From NCBI GenBank assembly GCA_044229235.1, contig JBGATH010000023.1, positions 8,268-72,267 on the forward strand: a DNA stretch of 64,000 nucleotides, in the 5' to 3' direction. This DNA is from UKL13-2 sp044229235 (GTDB lineage: Bacteria; Pseudomonadota; Gammaproteobacteria; Burkholderiales; Usitatibacteraceae). Shown piece after piece: positions 27,455-35,902 of this stretch. How positions within the stretch are numbered: the stretch's first letter is position 1; each line of letters opens with the position of its first letter. A model generated the notes under the pieces. It saw nothing but the letters and a program-made list of their open reading frames with translations. It did not search any database and had not been told where the DNA came from. Both the position numbers and the translations under genes were made by a program.

Positions 27455-28612
27455 TCAGTCGGACCGATCCGCCGGTAACACCACGACGCGCGGCCAATAC
27501 AGCGCGCTCGCGCCCTGCGGCGTGAACAGGTCGGCAAACTCGAAGCTGTTGGTGGCGTAGGTCACAACCAGGTCGCCGGCGCGGTTCGCGGTGAGCTCGG
27601 GGTGCGCCTTGGCCGCGTAGACGAATGGACGCGGACCCGTCGATTCGGGCGGACGGTAAACGACAGTGGGCGAACTCCAGGGACCCGTCAGCGCCGGTGC
27701 GAACCGCACGCCGATGGTGGTCGCGCCGAAGCCGTAACTGGCGACGTGCAGATACCGCCCGCGCTGCGCATCCCAGTGCAGCGAACACTCCGCGCCGGCA
27801 TCGTCGAGTACGAATGTCGGACCACCGGCACCGAGCGCCGATTCCGCAAGCCAGCCGCGCGCCGCACCCGCCCACCATTGCGCGCCGGTCAAATCGCCTT
27901 TGGCCAGGCGCGCCAGCGGATATCGCACCAGCGTACCGGCATGAGTGCCCTCCTGGCGGATGGCGAGGGCCACGAGGTAACCATCTTCCTGGATGACCGC
28001 CGTTGCCGGCAGCGCATCGAAATTGAGGCGCGGGGCATCGATGATGCGCGGGCGCCAGTGCTCCGCCGTTGAATCAGGGTTGTCGATGATGGCGACGGCA
28101 TACCCGGTGGCAGCGAAACCCAGTCCGCGGCCAGGCGTCGACATCATCGTGTAAAGAAAAATCAGCACCGGGCCGTCGCGCAGACGCACCCCGTGTCCCG
28201 GCCAGTACCAGCTTTCTTCACGCCCCCGAAAGAATGCGGCGGGCACGCCGTCGTCGCGCTGCCCCCAATGAAAAGTGATGGTTGCGCTGCGCGGGTCGCG
28301 GCCGCTCTGGACGGCGAGCGTGTTTCTCACCATCTCCGATTCCTGCCGCACATGCGTTTTCGTCCTGGCGACGAAGCTGTCGCCGAACAGCCAAAGCGTG
28401 CGTTCACGGCCGAGCGCAATGCTGAGTGCGGCATCACCACCGAGCCAGCGTGGATCGCGATGGAACAGCGCCTCCGCATCAGCAAAGGCGTACGCCGGCG
28501 CAACAGCGGGGGAGCGCGGCGGCGCGACGCAGCCCGCCGCGATAGCCGCGGCGAGCGCAAGCGCAGCGCAGTTGACGCCGGTGCGTCGCAAGTCGGCGGC
28601 GTCAGGCTTCAT
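27455..28612 (-). CDS. DUF4185-like beta-propeller lipoprotein
   Basis: 385 residues. Lipobox at AAIAAGC (Cys ~28). The mature part looks like the DUF4185/five-bladed propeller glycosidase-like group: LWLFGDSFVA blade start, MVRNTLAVQSG, then repeated strand motifs such as YAVAIIDNPD, GRYLHVASYGFG and DLVVTYATNSFEF. These proteins are thought to bind or act on carbohydrate; activity is unproven. Expected in the periplasm or outer membrane. It ends against the shared terminator. Confidence 0.7.
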   Translation of the reverse strand: MKPDAADLRRTGVNCAALALAAAIAAGCVAPPRSPAVAPAYAFADAEALFHRDPRWLGGDAALSIALGRERTLWLFGDSFVARTKTHVRQESEMVRNTLAVQSGRDPRSATITFHWGQRDDGVPAAFFRGREESWYWPGHGVRLRDGPVLIFLYTMMSTPGRGLGFAATGYAVAIIDNPDSTAEHWRPRIIDAPRLNFDALPATAVIQEDGYLVALAIRQEGTHAGTLVRYPLARLAKGDLTGAQWWAGAARGWLAESALGAGGPTFVLDDAGAECSLHWDAQRGRYLHVASYGFGATTIGVRFAPALTGPWSSPTVVYRPPESTGPRPFVYAAKAHPELTANRAGDLVVTYATNSFEFADLFTPQGASALYWPRVVVLPADRSD

Positions 28613-28664
28613 TCGCAGACGGCGCGCCGACCGAATCGCTGCGTATCACGCCGTCCGTCCGCCC

Positions 28665-29099
28665 TCAGGTCTTGGCCTTTCCCTTGAACCAGTGCTCAAT
28701 CGGCGCCGGGTTGGAATTGAAAAAGCCACCCTTGCGATAGTGGATGAAGGTGCCGTCGATGGTGTCGCCGCGCACCACACCTTTCCAGACCAGCTTGCCG
28801 TCTTTTTCGCTGGTGGTCTCGGCCTCGAAACTGATGCCATCGGCTTGCGCCGTGGATTTGTAGTTTCCCTTGCCATAGCCGTATTGGTCACAGGCGCTGG
28901 AATGGAACTTGCCGTCCTTGAAAGTGATGACGTCGCCCTTTTCGTCGGCGGCCTTGCCCTTTTCGCCGGCATCGGCCACGAACACCTTGCCGTCAAGTGG
29001 CGCCGTCTGCGCGACGGCCGGTGTGATGATGAGCGGCGCGGCAAGCAGTGCCGCGAATGAGGCGATCGAGATGAAATAACGTGTGGATTGCAAGATCAT
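28665..29099 (-). CDS. Small secreted protein, unknown function
   Basis: 144 residues with a signal peptide (ending PAVAQ, ~25). The mature part is a beta-rich, lipocalin-like pattern (GDVITFKDGKFHSSACDQYG, FEAETTSEKDGKLVWKGVV) ending in a Lys-rich tail. ATG at 29099 was preferred to one six codons upstream because AAAGGA lies eight bases before it. The gap to the gene at 27455 is 52 bp, so they may be co-transcribed. Confidence 0.7.
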   Translation of the reverse strand: MILQSTRYFISIASFAALLAAPLIITPAVAQTAPLDGKVFVADAGEKGKAADEKGDVITFKDGKFHSSACDQYGYGKGNYKSTAQADGISFEAETTSEKDGKLVWKGVVRGDTIDGTFIHYRKGGFFNSNPAPIEHWFKGKAKT

Positions 29100-29426
29100 G
29101 GCGAAATCCTTTCCCATTGCGTTGTCGATTCGGGCGGCGTTTCGAAACCGGGTGCGCACGGCCCTGCCGTGATGCATGTTGGCGTTCGTCAACGCTGCCC
29201 TGCCGGGGACTGCACGCGAATGGCGCTTGCCCGCACCTGCAACAAGCACAATGCGCGTTCCCGCGGTGCGCCAAGGGCGATCAGCATCGAGGCCGGTAAG
29301 GAATGCGGTGGGCGGGATTGGGATTCTGCGCCAATCAGTCGCACAGCGAAACCCCTGCATTGGCGCGCCTTTCAGGCCGAAAATGGCTGGAGAAGCGCGC
29401 CAAATGGCGATCCGCGACCTGATCAG
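29100..29426. other. Intergenic with one R-element
   Basis: 327 bp upstream of the small secreted protein gene. It holds R-element copy e at 29351-29416 and no other recognised feature. Confidence 0.6.
29351..29416 (+). repeat. R-element copy e (asymmetric type)
   Basis: CCTGCATTGGCGCGCCT, centre CAGGCCGAAAATGGCTGG, right arm AAGCGCGCCAAATGGCGATC. It lies between two minus-strand genes. Confidence 0.85.
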
Positions 29427-29819
29427 CTAGCGGGTGGAGGAGGTGTTGTGCGCAATCGCCGCGCGGATCAGCGTCTTGAACGCCGCCTCGTTGATGTCAT
29501 CGCCCTCATGAATGTCGATCGCCCGCCGCGTGTTTCCCTCAAGGCTGGCGTTGAACAGCTTCGCCGGATCCTTGAGCGCAGCGCCCTTGGCGAAGGTCAG
29601 TTTCACCGCGCGCTTGTAAGTTTCGCCGGTGCAAATGATTCCATGGTGTGACCAGACCGGCACGCTCCACTTCCACTCCTCGACCACGCCGGGGTCGGCC
29701 TGCCTGATCAGGGCACGCATGCGGGCAAGGGCTGCGCCCCGCCAATCGTTCAGTTCGGCGATTTTCGCGTCGATCAGCCGGGACGCGGATTCGTCTGTTG
29801 GTGTTGGCGCTTTTTTCAT
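29427..29819 (-). CDS. DUF1801 / YdhG-like protein
   Basis: 130 residues of the DUF1801 fold (PF08818-type): RGAALARMRALIRQADPGVVEEWKW opening helix and strand, VWSHHGIICTGETYKRAVKLTF core, and a helical C-terminus with AIDIHEGDDINEAA. The family includes Bacillus iron-chaperone-like YdhG; function in proteobacteria is not established. AGGGGTG precedes ATG at 29819. Confidence 0.75.
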   Translation of the reverse strand: MKKAPTPTDESASRLIDAKIAELNDWRGAALARMRALIRQADPGVVEEWKWSVPVWSHHGIICTGETYKRAVKLTFAKGAALKDPAKLFNASLEGNTRRAIDIHEGDDINEAAFKTLIRAAIAHNTSSTR

Positions 29820-29909
29820 GTTCCGCACCCCTTTCGTGATTGCTAACCGCGCGCGATCAATCGGCCACTCGTTCCAATTTCAGCCTCAAGTCGAGTCTGC
29901 AGTGTCGAT

Positions 29910-30878
29910 TCACCGAAAGCGCCACGCCACGATACGACTTTTCTTCTGGCCTTGCGCCATGGCAATGGTTTCAACCTTGCGTGCCCCGGCCTTTTTCAGC
30001 GCAGCATAAATTTCCGGCAGGTTTTCCTCGCGCGATACCAGCGCGCTGAACCATGACACCTGCGCCTGGACCTGCGCGCTTTCGGCCACCATGCGGCACA
30101 CAAACCCGACCTCGCCGCCTTCGTACCAGAGTTCGGCTGCCTTGCCGCCAAAATTCAGTTTCGGGTTGGCTTCGGCCGGCCCCGCCTTGCCGAGGTTCTT
30201 CCATTTGCGCAGCGCGCTCATTTCCGCTTCGTGCGCGGAGCCGTGAAAGGGCGGATTGCAAAGCACGAGATCAAAGCGCTCGTTCGGCCCAACAATGCCG
30301 GCGAAGATTTTCTGTGGCGACGCTTGCCGCCGCAATTCGATCGCCTCCGCCAGGCCCGCATTCGCATCCACGATCTGTTGCGCGGCAGCGAGTGCCGTCG
30401 CGTCGCACTCGCTGCCCACAAACTGCCAGCCGTATTCGTGGCTGCCGATCAGCGGGTAAATGCAATTGGCGCCGACACCGACGTCGAGTACCCGCACCTG
30501 CGGCCCGCGCGGGATCGTGCCGCCGTGGTCAGCGGCCAGCAGGTCGGCCGCATGATGCACATAGTCCGCGCGACCGGGAATGGGTGGGCACAGATAGCCA
30601 GACGGGACGTGCCATGAGTCGACGCCGTAAAAGACTTTCAAAAGCGCCGCGTTCAAGGCCATGACCGCAGCAGGCTTGGCGAAATCGATCGTCAGCTCAT
30701 TGGCATCGAAGGCGTTGGGAATCAGAAAATCCTTGAGCGCCGGCAGCGCCTGCGCGAGCGCGGCAAAGTCGTAACGACCGCGATGGCGGTTACGCGGGTG
30801 CAGGCTCAGTTTTTCGAGTACCGGTGCGCGCGTTTTTGGCGGGTTGTTGCGGCGGGGGCGGGCGGATTTGGCGTGCAT
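29910..30878 (-). CDS. rlmF: 23S rRNA (adenine1618-N6)-methyltransferase
   Basis: 322 residues. An N-terminal basic leader is followed by LHPRNRHRGRYDF, which is characteristic of RlmF; then the SAM-binding motif VLDVGVGANCIYPL (~140), an acidic loop at SECDATA, and the N6-adenine methylase motif NPPFH (~215). It methylates A1618 of 23S rRNA using S-adenosylmethionine. ATG at 30878 fits the family N-terminus. The upstream region is occupied by a MITE-like element starting about 20 bp away, so the promoter may lie within that element. Confidence 0.9.
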   Translation of the reverse strand: MHAKSARPRRNNPPKTRAPVLEKLSLHPRNRHRGRYDFAALAQALPALKDFLIPNAFDANELTIDFAKPAAVMALNAALLKVFYGVDSWHVPSGYLCPPIPGRADYVHHAADLLAADHGGTIPRGPQVRVLDVGVGANCIYPLIGSHEYGWQFVGSECDATALAAAQQIVDANAGLAEAIELRRQASPQKIFAGIVGPNERFDLVLCNPPFHGSAHEAEMSALRKWKNLGKAGPAEANPKLNFGGKAAELWYEGGEVGFVCRMVAESAQVQAQVSWFSALVSREENLPEIYAALKKAGARKVETIAMAQGQKKSRIVAWRFR

Positions 30879-30898
30879 GATGTTTTTGGTGCCCAGCA

Positions 30899-31047
30899 AA
30901 TATTGATGCGGCGAAAAATTCCCTTCCCCGGCGAAGGCCGGGGCCCAATTTCACCTTTCTGTGGTGTACCACTTGGACCCCGGCCTTCGCCGGGGAAGGA
31001 GCTTGTTTTCTTCTGTTTCAACAGGTTTCATTGCCGGACCAATAGCA
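30899..31047 (-). repeat. MITE-like inverted-repeat element, copy A
   Basis: Read on the minus strand: CTATTGGTCCGGC end, inner arm TTCCCCGGCGAAGGCCGGGG, about 30 bases of loop, the mirrored inner arm, then GCCGCATCAATA. Both termini and the inner arms match copies B and C. It sits between the rlmF start and the DUF1330 gene. Confidence 0.8.
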
Positions 31048-31083
31048 GCATTGATGGGTGATTCCAATGGCCGTGCGCGAAAA

Positions 31084-31458
31084 CTAGTTTGGCATCCCTT
31101 CAACGACAAACGACCGCCACTTTGTGGATTGGTCGCGAATTGGTTTGAGCGCCGCGTATTCGGGCGACGCGTCGTGGGCTAGCGCCTCCTCAACACTCGG
31201 GTACTGAACAATGCCGATCCACTTCGGCGGCTCGCCCGATAGCGACGTCCCCTTGGCATGACGCGCGAGAAAGACGCGCGAACTCTTGATGGCGTTCGAA
31301 CCCTGGATGTAGGTTTTGAAGCCGGCCGGGTCGGTGATTTCATACTCGACCACGAGGTAAGCCGGCGGTTTTACTGCGGCCCGCGCCAATTCAATGCCGG
31401 CAGCACCAATGAGGGCGCCGGCGACGACGGCGAGGGAAATTTTCCAGTTGGTGGTCAT
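31084..31458 (-). CDS. Exported DUF1330 protein
   Basis: 124 residues. An N-terminal hydrophobic signal or anchor (ISLAVVAGALIGAAGIELA) precedes a DUF1330 domain: AYLVVEYEITDPAGFKTY, GEPPKWIGIVQYPSVEEA, and the closing STKWRSFVVEG. Dimeric ferredoxin-like fold; reaction unknown. GAGGAA precedes the ATG at 31458. Confidence 0.8.
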   Translation of the reverse strand: MTTNWKISLAVVAGALIGAAGIELARAAVKPPAYLVVEYEITDPAGFKTYIQGSNAIKSSRVFLARHAKGTSLSGEPPKWIGIVQYPSVEEALAHDASPEYAALKPIRDQSTKWRSFVVEGMPN

Positions 31459-31530
31459 GCAGGTTCCTCGGTTGACGGACTCCCGCACCATCCCGAAGCA
31501 GGACGCAGCCGCGGAGTCTGCAGGGTCATG

Positions 31531-32478
31531 TTACTTTGAACCCGCTGCGCGCGGGATCGGTCCCGACATCAACGCCGCTGCGGCCTCCGCGGCCATTTGC
31601 GCGTTCGAATGCCCTGCGCCGGGAACCAGTTTCATTTGCCAGCCGAACTGGCAGTTCAGCGCCGCACAGCGATCGCCGGCCTGCTTGAAAAAATTCTGTC
31701 CGCGCGCCAGGCGATGGCGGCCTTGCGCCAGCGCCCGGGGCGTTTTGCGAAGCTGCGCATGGTCGGCATCGGTGTCCTGTTCGCCGAGCAGCACCGTGAC
31801 ATTACGTTCCAGGCTGCGTTTCAGCGAGCCCGCCGTTGCCGGCGAATTGCCCAGGCCATAGGGAAACGCCACGGTCAGATCGGGCATGGTGTACCAGCCG
31901 GGGTTGGCCGCCACGGCCCTGGAAAATCGCGCCTCCGGCAGAAACCACACTAGGCGGTGCACGAATTGCCCGCCTTCGGATTGGCCATAAAGCAGGTAGC
32001 TGCTGCTGCGATTGCCCGTGGCCGTCTTGACGGCATCGAACAAATGCTCGATGACGTTGAACGACCACCACGACGCATCGACTGCCTTGCCGCCCTGCGT
32101 GAAAACCTTGCTGCCCGCGTAGGCGCCGCCCCAGGTGGCGTCGTCAAACAGCGGCGCGATTACCATGAAGCCATGCTGCTTTGCGTGCTTGGCCCATACG
32201 TCGCGATACCTCTCCGCATCCTTGCCCTTGCCGTGCATCACGAATACGATCGGCGCCGCGTCGGCTTTCACGCCGGTCGGCAGGTAGGTGTAAATCGTCA
32301 TGCGTTTGGTGGTGTCGCCGCGGGCATCCACAAAGGTAAATTGGCCCGCGCCGGTCTCGATCCGGATGGGGTCTGCGGGTGTGCCGTCGGCATGGGCAAA
32401 CCCCGAAAAGGCGAGCGCGACGATGCACACGGCGAGGCAGGCTGAACAGTACGCAAGGCTGTGGCGGATTGGGATCAA
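31531..32478 (-). CDS. Exported alpha/beta hydrolase
   Basis: About 315 residues. A signal peptide (YCSACLAVCIVALAFSGFAHA) leads to an esterase/PHB-depolymerase-like hydrolase: oxyanion region VFVMHGKGKDAERY, nucleophile elbow GQSEGGQ, acid LLGEQDTDADH and catalytic His VPGAGHSNAQ. It likely cleaves an ester or peptide outside the cytoplasm. No ATG gives a clean start; TTG at 32478 just ahead of the signal peptide is my choice, since the longer frame runs through an R-element. It is divergent from the Tat-exported DUF885 gene. Confidence 0.75.
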   Translation of the reverse strand: MIPIRHSLAYCSACLAVCIVALAFSGFAHADGTPADPIRIETGAGQFTFVDARGDTTKRMTIYTYLPTGVKADAAPIVFVMHGKGKDAERYRDVWAKHAKQHGFMVIAPLFDDATWGGAYAGSKVFTQGGKAVDASWWSFNVIEHLFDAVKTATGNRSSSYLLYGQSEGGQFVHRLVWFLPEARFSRAVAANPGWYTMPDLTVAFPYGLGNSPATAGSLKRSLERNVTVLLGEQDTDADHAQLRKTPRALAQGRHRLARGQNFFKQAGDRCAALNCQFGWQMKLVPGAGHSNAQMAAEAAAALMSGPIPRAAGSK

Positions 32479-32530
32479 TTCTTGCGCCTGTGTTGATGGG
32501 GAGTGCCCGCGGAGGCGGCGAGGTGCGGAC

Positions 32531-32595
32531 AAACTGTAGCATTCGCGCGCCCGCCAAGCCAAAATGGCCGGAAAGGCGCGCCAAATGGCGATCGG
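32531..32595 (+). repeat. R-element copy f (asymmetric type)
   Basis: Left part GTAGCATTCGCGCGCCC is degraded; centre AGCCAAAATGGCCGG and right arm AGGCGCGCCAAATGGCGATC are intact. It lies between divergent genes. Confidence 0.8.
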
Positions 32596-32663
32596 CGAAA
32601 TCAAGTGCTGTGGCGTTGCGGATCGCCAGCGCTCGTTTAGTGAAATCGTAACGGAGAGCAATC

Positions 32664-34385
32664 ATGAAGCAGACCAGGCGAAGGCAATTTCTCGGCAGGG
32701 CGGCGGCGTTGGCGGGAAGCGGCGCCTTGCTGCCGCTGTTCCCGATCGACCTTTGCGCGGCGCCGGCACCCGCAGCGGGCAATGCCAGCGCCAGGCTGCA
32801 GGCGGTTCTCGCCAAGCTTGGGCGTTCGAATGACTTCGACAAGGAACAGGAATCGGATCTGAGCGCAGCCGCCTTCGCCGCCGAGTTGGCCTCGACCCGC
32901 GCGCTGCTCAAGGAGCTGGGCGAGATCGACCGATCACAGCTCAGCAAGGACGAGAACATCGACCGGCGGTTTGCCGAAAGCATTCTGCACGGCAGGCGAT
33001 TGGCGCAGGAGAGCATGCAGCGCTGGAAAAAGGATCCGCGGATCTATCTGCAGTTTCAATCGCTGGGTCTCTGGACCATCCAGCCCGACCCGACGCCGGC
33101 GCGCGGCGCGCAGGTCATCGCATTTTTGAACGGCTTGCCCACCCGCCTCGGCAACGGCGAAAAGAACCTCGAGGTCAACATCCCGCGCTTCGTCGAACTG
33201 GGCCGCTTCATGGTCGATAACTCGCTGTCGATCTTTCGCGACGACGTGCCCGCCTTTGCCGACAAACTGCCGGCGCAGAAGGCCGACATCCTCAAGGCCA
33301 ATGCGAATGCGCTGGCCGCGATCGAGCGCTTCCGGACATTCCTGCGCGACACGTTGCCGAAAAAACCGGTGGCGCCATTCGCCATCGGTCGCGCCACGTA
33401 CGACGCCATGCTCAAGCAGCAGTACCTGCTCGATTACAACGCCGACACGTTGTATGAATTTGCCTGGCAGCAGTTCAAGGCCACGGTGAAAGAATGCGAG
33501 GCGCTGGCCGGGAAGATTGAGCCGGGAAAGCCGTGGCTGGAAGTAGCCGCGCGCATCAAGGGCGAAGGCCCGGACCCTTTGCAGATCATCCAGGCATCGC
33601 AGCTGTGGGTGGACAAATCAAAGGCGCACGTGCTGGCCCACAAGCTGATTCCGATCCCTTGGAAGGAACGTGTGGATGTGGTGCCGCGCGCCGAATACCT
33701 GCGCAAGACTTCCTACTACGGCAATTTCAACATGGCGCGCGAACCCGACAAGGATGGCGTGCTGGTCGGGCAGATGCAGCTCAACACCTTTCTGCCGTCG
33801 TGGAGCGAGGCCGAGAAGAAAGCCTACATCGTCGAGCACGATTGGGGCGTCATCATCGACACCGCGCCGCACGAAACCTATCCCGGGCATCACGTGCACG
33901 GCCTCTACCTGCTGGCCAACCCGAACACATTTCGCCGCAACTCCTCGGTCTCAATTTTTTCCGAGGGCTGGGGCCTCTACACCGAACAACTGATGCAGGA
34001 GACCGGCTTCTTCCCCAACGAAGGCATCCACTTGCGGCAGCTGCAGCTTCGGTTGTGGCGCATCGCCCGCGTGATCTGGGACGTGGGTGTACACACCGGC
34101 AAGTATTCCTACGAAGAATCGGTAAACCTGCTGGTCAAGCAGGTTGGTTTCCAGCGCTGGGCCGCGGAACTCGAGGTCGATTACTCCTGCGAAAATCCGG
34201 GGTACCAGCTGGGCTATTTCATGGGCCTGTCGGAAATCCTGCGGTTGCGCGAAGACTTCAAGCGGGTACGCGGCGCGGCATTCACGCTTGGTGACTTTCA
34301 CGAACGCCTGCTGAAGCAGGGCAGCATGCCGCCGGCGCTGATGCGGGAAGGGTTGATGAACAGTGTTGGCGGGGCGGGGGCGTGA
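32664..34385 (+). CDS. Tat-exported DUF885 family protein
   Basis: 573 residues. A twin-arginine signal (RRRQFLGRAAALAGSGALL) indicates folded export. The DUF885 core has HETYPGHHVHG (HExxxGHH, a zinc-peptidase-like signature), SEGWGLYTEQL and a long helical body. DUF885 proteins are related to M32/M3-like metallopeptidases, so periplasmic peptidase activity is the family-based guess. A second DUF885 gene lies at 43191. CGGAGAGCAATC precedes the ATG. Confidence 0.85.
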   Translation: MKQTRRRQFLGRAAALAGSGALLPLFPIDLCAAPAPAAGNASARLQAVLAKLGRSNDFDKEQESDLSAAAFAAELASTRALLKELGEIDRSQLSKDENIDRRFAESILHGRRLAQESMQRWKKDPRIYLQFQSLGLWTIQPDPTPARGAQVIAFLNGLPTRLGNGEKNLEVNIPRFVELGRFMVDNSLSIFRDDVPAFADKLPAQKADILKANANALAAIERFRTFLRDTLPKKPVAPFAIGRATYDAMLKQQYLLDYNADTLYEFAWQQFKATVKECEALAGKIEPGKPWLEVAARIKGEGPDPLQIIQASQLWVDKSKAHVLAHKLIPIPWKERVDVVPRAEYLRKTSYYGNFNMAREPDKDGVLVGQMQLNTFLPSWSEAEKKAYIVEHDWGVIIDTAPHETYPGHHVHGLYLLANPNTFRRNSSVSIFSEGWGLYTEQLMQETGFFPNEGIHLRQLQLRLWRIARVIWDVGVHTGKYSYEESVNLLVKQVGFQRWAAELEVDYSCENPGYQLGYFMGLSEILRLREDFKRVRGAAFTLGDFHERLLKQGSMPPALMREGLMNSVGGAGA

Positions 34386-34489
34386 AGAGTCAAGAAACGA
34401 AATAACCAGGCAACTCTCCCACGCGGGCTGCCGGGTGAGGCACCAGGAAATCAAGTTACCATTCGCCCGGTCCTTCCTGCGGAACAACG

Positions 34490-35902
34490 ATGCGATTCAC
34501 CTGGATATTTGCGTTGCTTGCGTTCGCCGTCAGGGTGTCTCACGCCGAGGTTGGCGCAGACGCGGCATGGATCGAAGCAGCGCGCGCGAAATACGCCATT
34601 CCGGGTTTGGCCATCGCCATCGTGGAACGCGACAAGCCGGTGCGGTTCCACGCGGCCGGTCTGTGTGATGTGGAGCGCGTGATCCGCTGTTCGGAACAGC
34701 ACCGGTTTCCCATCGGTTCGGTAACCAAATCGATCACGGGGCTCATCGCGGCCGTGCTGGCATCCGGAAGCCAGATCGATCTTGATGTTCCAGCCACGCG
34801 TTACTGGCCATCGCTCAGACTTTCCGATGACCGTGCCCGCGAGCTGACGCTAAAGGATCTTCTTACGCAGCGGAGCGGTCTCGGTTCCGTCGACTGGCCG
34901 TATTACTGGGACAAAGCACTCACCCGCGACGATTACCTCGAACGCCTGGCGGCCGTGCCGTTCGCCAAGCCGTTTCGCGCCGGATTCTCCTATGCGAACG
35001 CCAACTTTGTGCTCGCCGGAAAGGTTCTGGAGTCGGCTACCGGTTCGACCTGGGAATCGCTGGTCAAGCAGAACGTGCTGGTACCGCTGGGGATGTCCGG
35101 CAGCGGATTCGAAGCTTCCGGAAACATGGCCACGGGTTATGGCCCGACCGTCCAGGGGCGGTTCGAGCCCGTCCCATTTGTCTCGCCCCAGGCAATTCGA
35201 CCGGCTGGCGGGCTGGTGACCACGGCCGCGGATTTCTCGCGCCTGATGGCGATGATCGTCAGCGAGGGCAATGCGGGAGGCAAGCAGATCGTCTCGGCGA
35301 AAGCCGTCGATGCGCTGCTCTCCACCGGCGGATCCACCAAGCGTGGCGGATATGGATTGGGCATCGGCTTCACCCACTTTCGCGATCAGCTGGTTTTTCA
35401 CCACGCCGGTTCCATGGCCGGACACAGCGCCGCCATGCTGATCCTGCCGGGCCGCTGGGCCGTGATCGTTCTCGCCAACCAAACCGCCAGTATCTTTCCA
35501 GAGGGCTTGGCATTCGCGCTGCTCGACCGGCACATGGGTGGCGCGGGCGACGATGCCTTGAAGCGCTTTGGTGGTCCGCTGCCGACGCAGGCTGTGGCGG
35601 AACCGCGGCAAACAGTTGCGGTGTCGCCCGACATCGCCGAAGGGCTTGTTGGCGCCTATCGTCACGCGGCGTGGGGGGAATTCGCAATTGCATCGGCCGG
35701 CCCCCGGCTGCGCATCCGACTTGGTCCCTTTGAAGCAGCGCTCGACGGTGAGGGCGGCGACTCCTTCAGCTTTCTCGCCGCACCCGGGTGGGAACGAATC
35801 GGCATCACTTTTCAGCGTGACGCCCATGGTCTGGTGACGGGATTTTCAATGCTCGATGGCACCAACCTGGCGCCGCAGCTTTTCACAAAATTCAAAGCAT
35901 GA
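34490..35902 (+). CDS. Class C beta-lactamase-like serine hydrolase
   Basis: 470 residues. Signal peptide (~1-19, ending SHA), a serine beta-lactamase/DD-peptidase fold with SxxK in GSVTKSITG (~80), YxN as YANANF (~168) and a C-terminal HHAGSMAG (KTG-box equivalent HxG). A ~110-residue C-terminal beta domain follows. Such proteins are penicillin-binding-protein/esterase homologues (PF00144); resistance activity cannot be inferred. The stop overlaps the start of the TonB-like gene (ATGA), implying coupled translation. Confidence 0.85.
   Translation: MRFTWIFALLAFAVRVSHAEVGADAAWIEAARAKYAIPGLAIAIVERDKPVRFHAAGLCDVERVIRCSEQHRFPIGSVTKSITGLIAAVLASGSQIDLDVPATRYWPSLRLSDDRARELTLKDLLTQRSGLGSVDWPYYWDKALTRDDYLERLAAVPFAKPFRAGFSYANANFVLAGKVLESATGSTWESLVKQNVLVPLGMSGSGFEASGNMATGYGPTVQGRFEPVPFVSPQAIRPAGGLVTTAADFSRLMAMIVSEGNAGGKQIVSAKAVDALLSTGGSTKRGGYGLGIGFTHFRDQLVFHHAGSMAGHSAAMLILPGRWAVIVLANQTASIFPEGLAFALLDRHMGGAGDDALKRFGGPLPTQAVAEPRQTVAVSPDIAEGLVGAYRHAAWGEFAIASAGPRLRIRLGPFEAALDGEGGDSFSFLAAPGWERIGITFQRDAHGLVTGFSMLDGTNLAPQLFTKFKA

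Noticed and set aside
26457..27878. 473-codon minus-strand frame across the reductase and propeller genes
   Set aside because: It crosses two convergent genes and their shared terminator, and has no motif.
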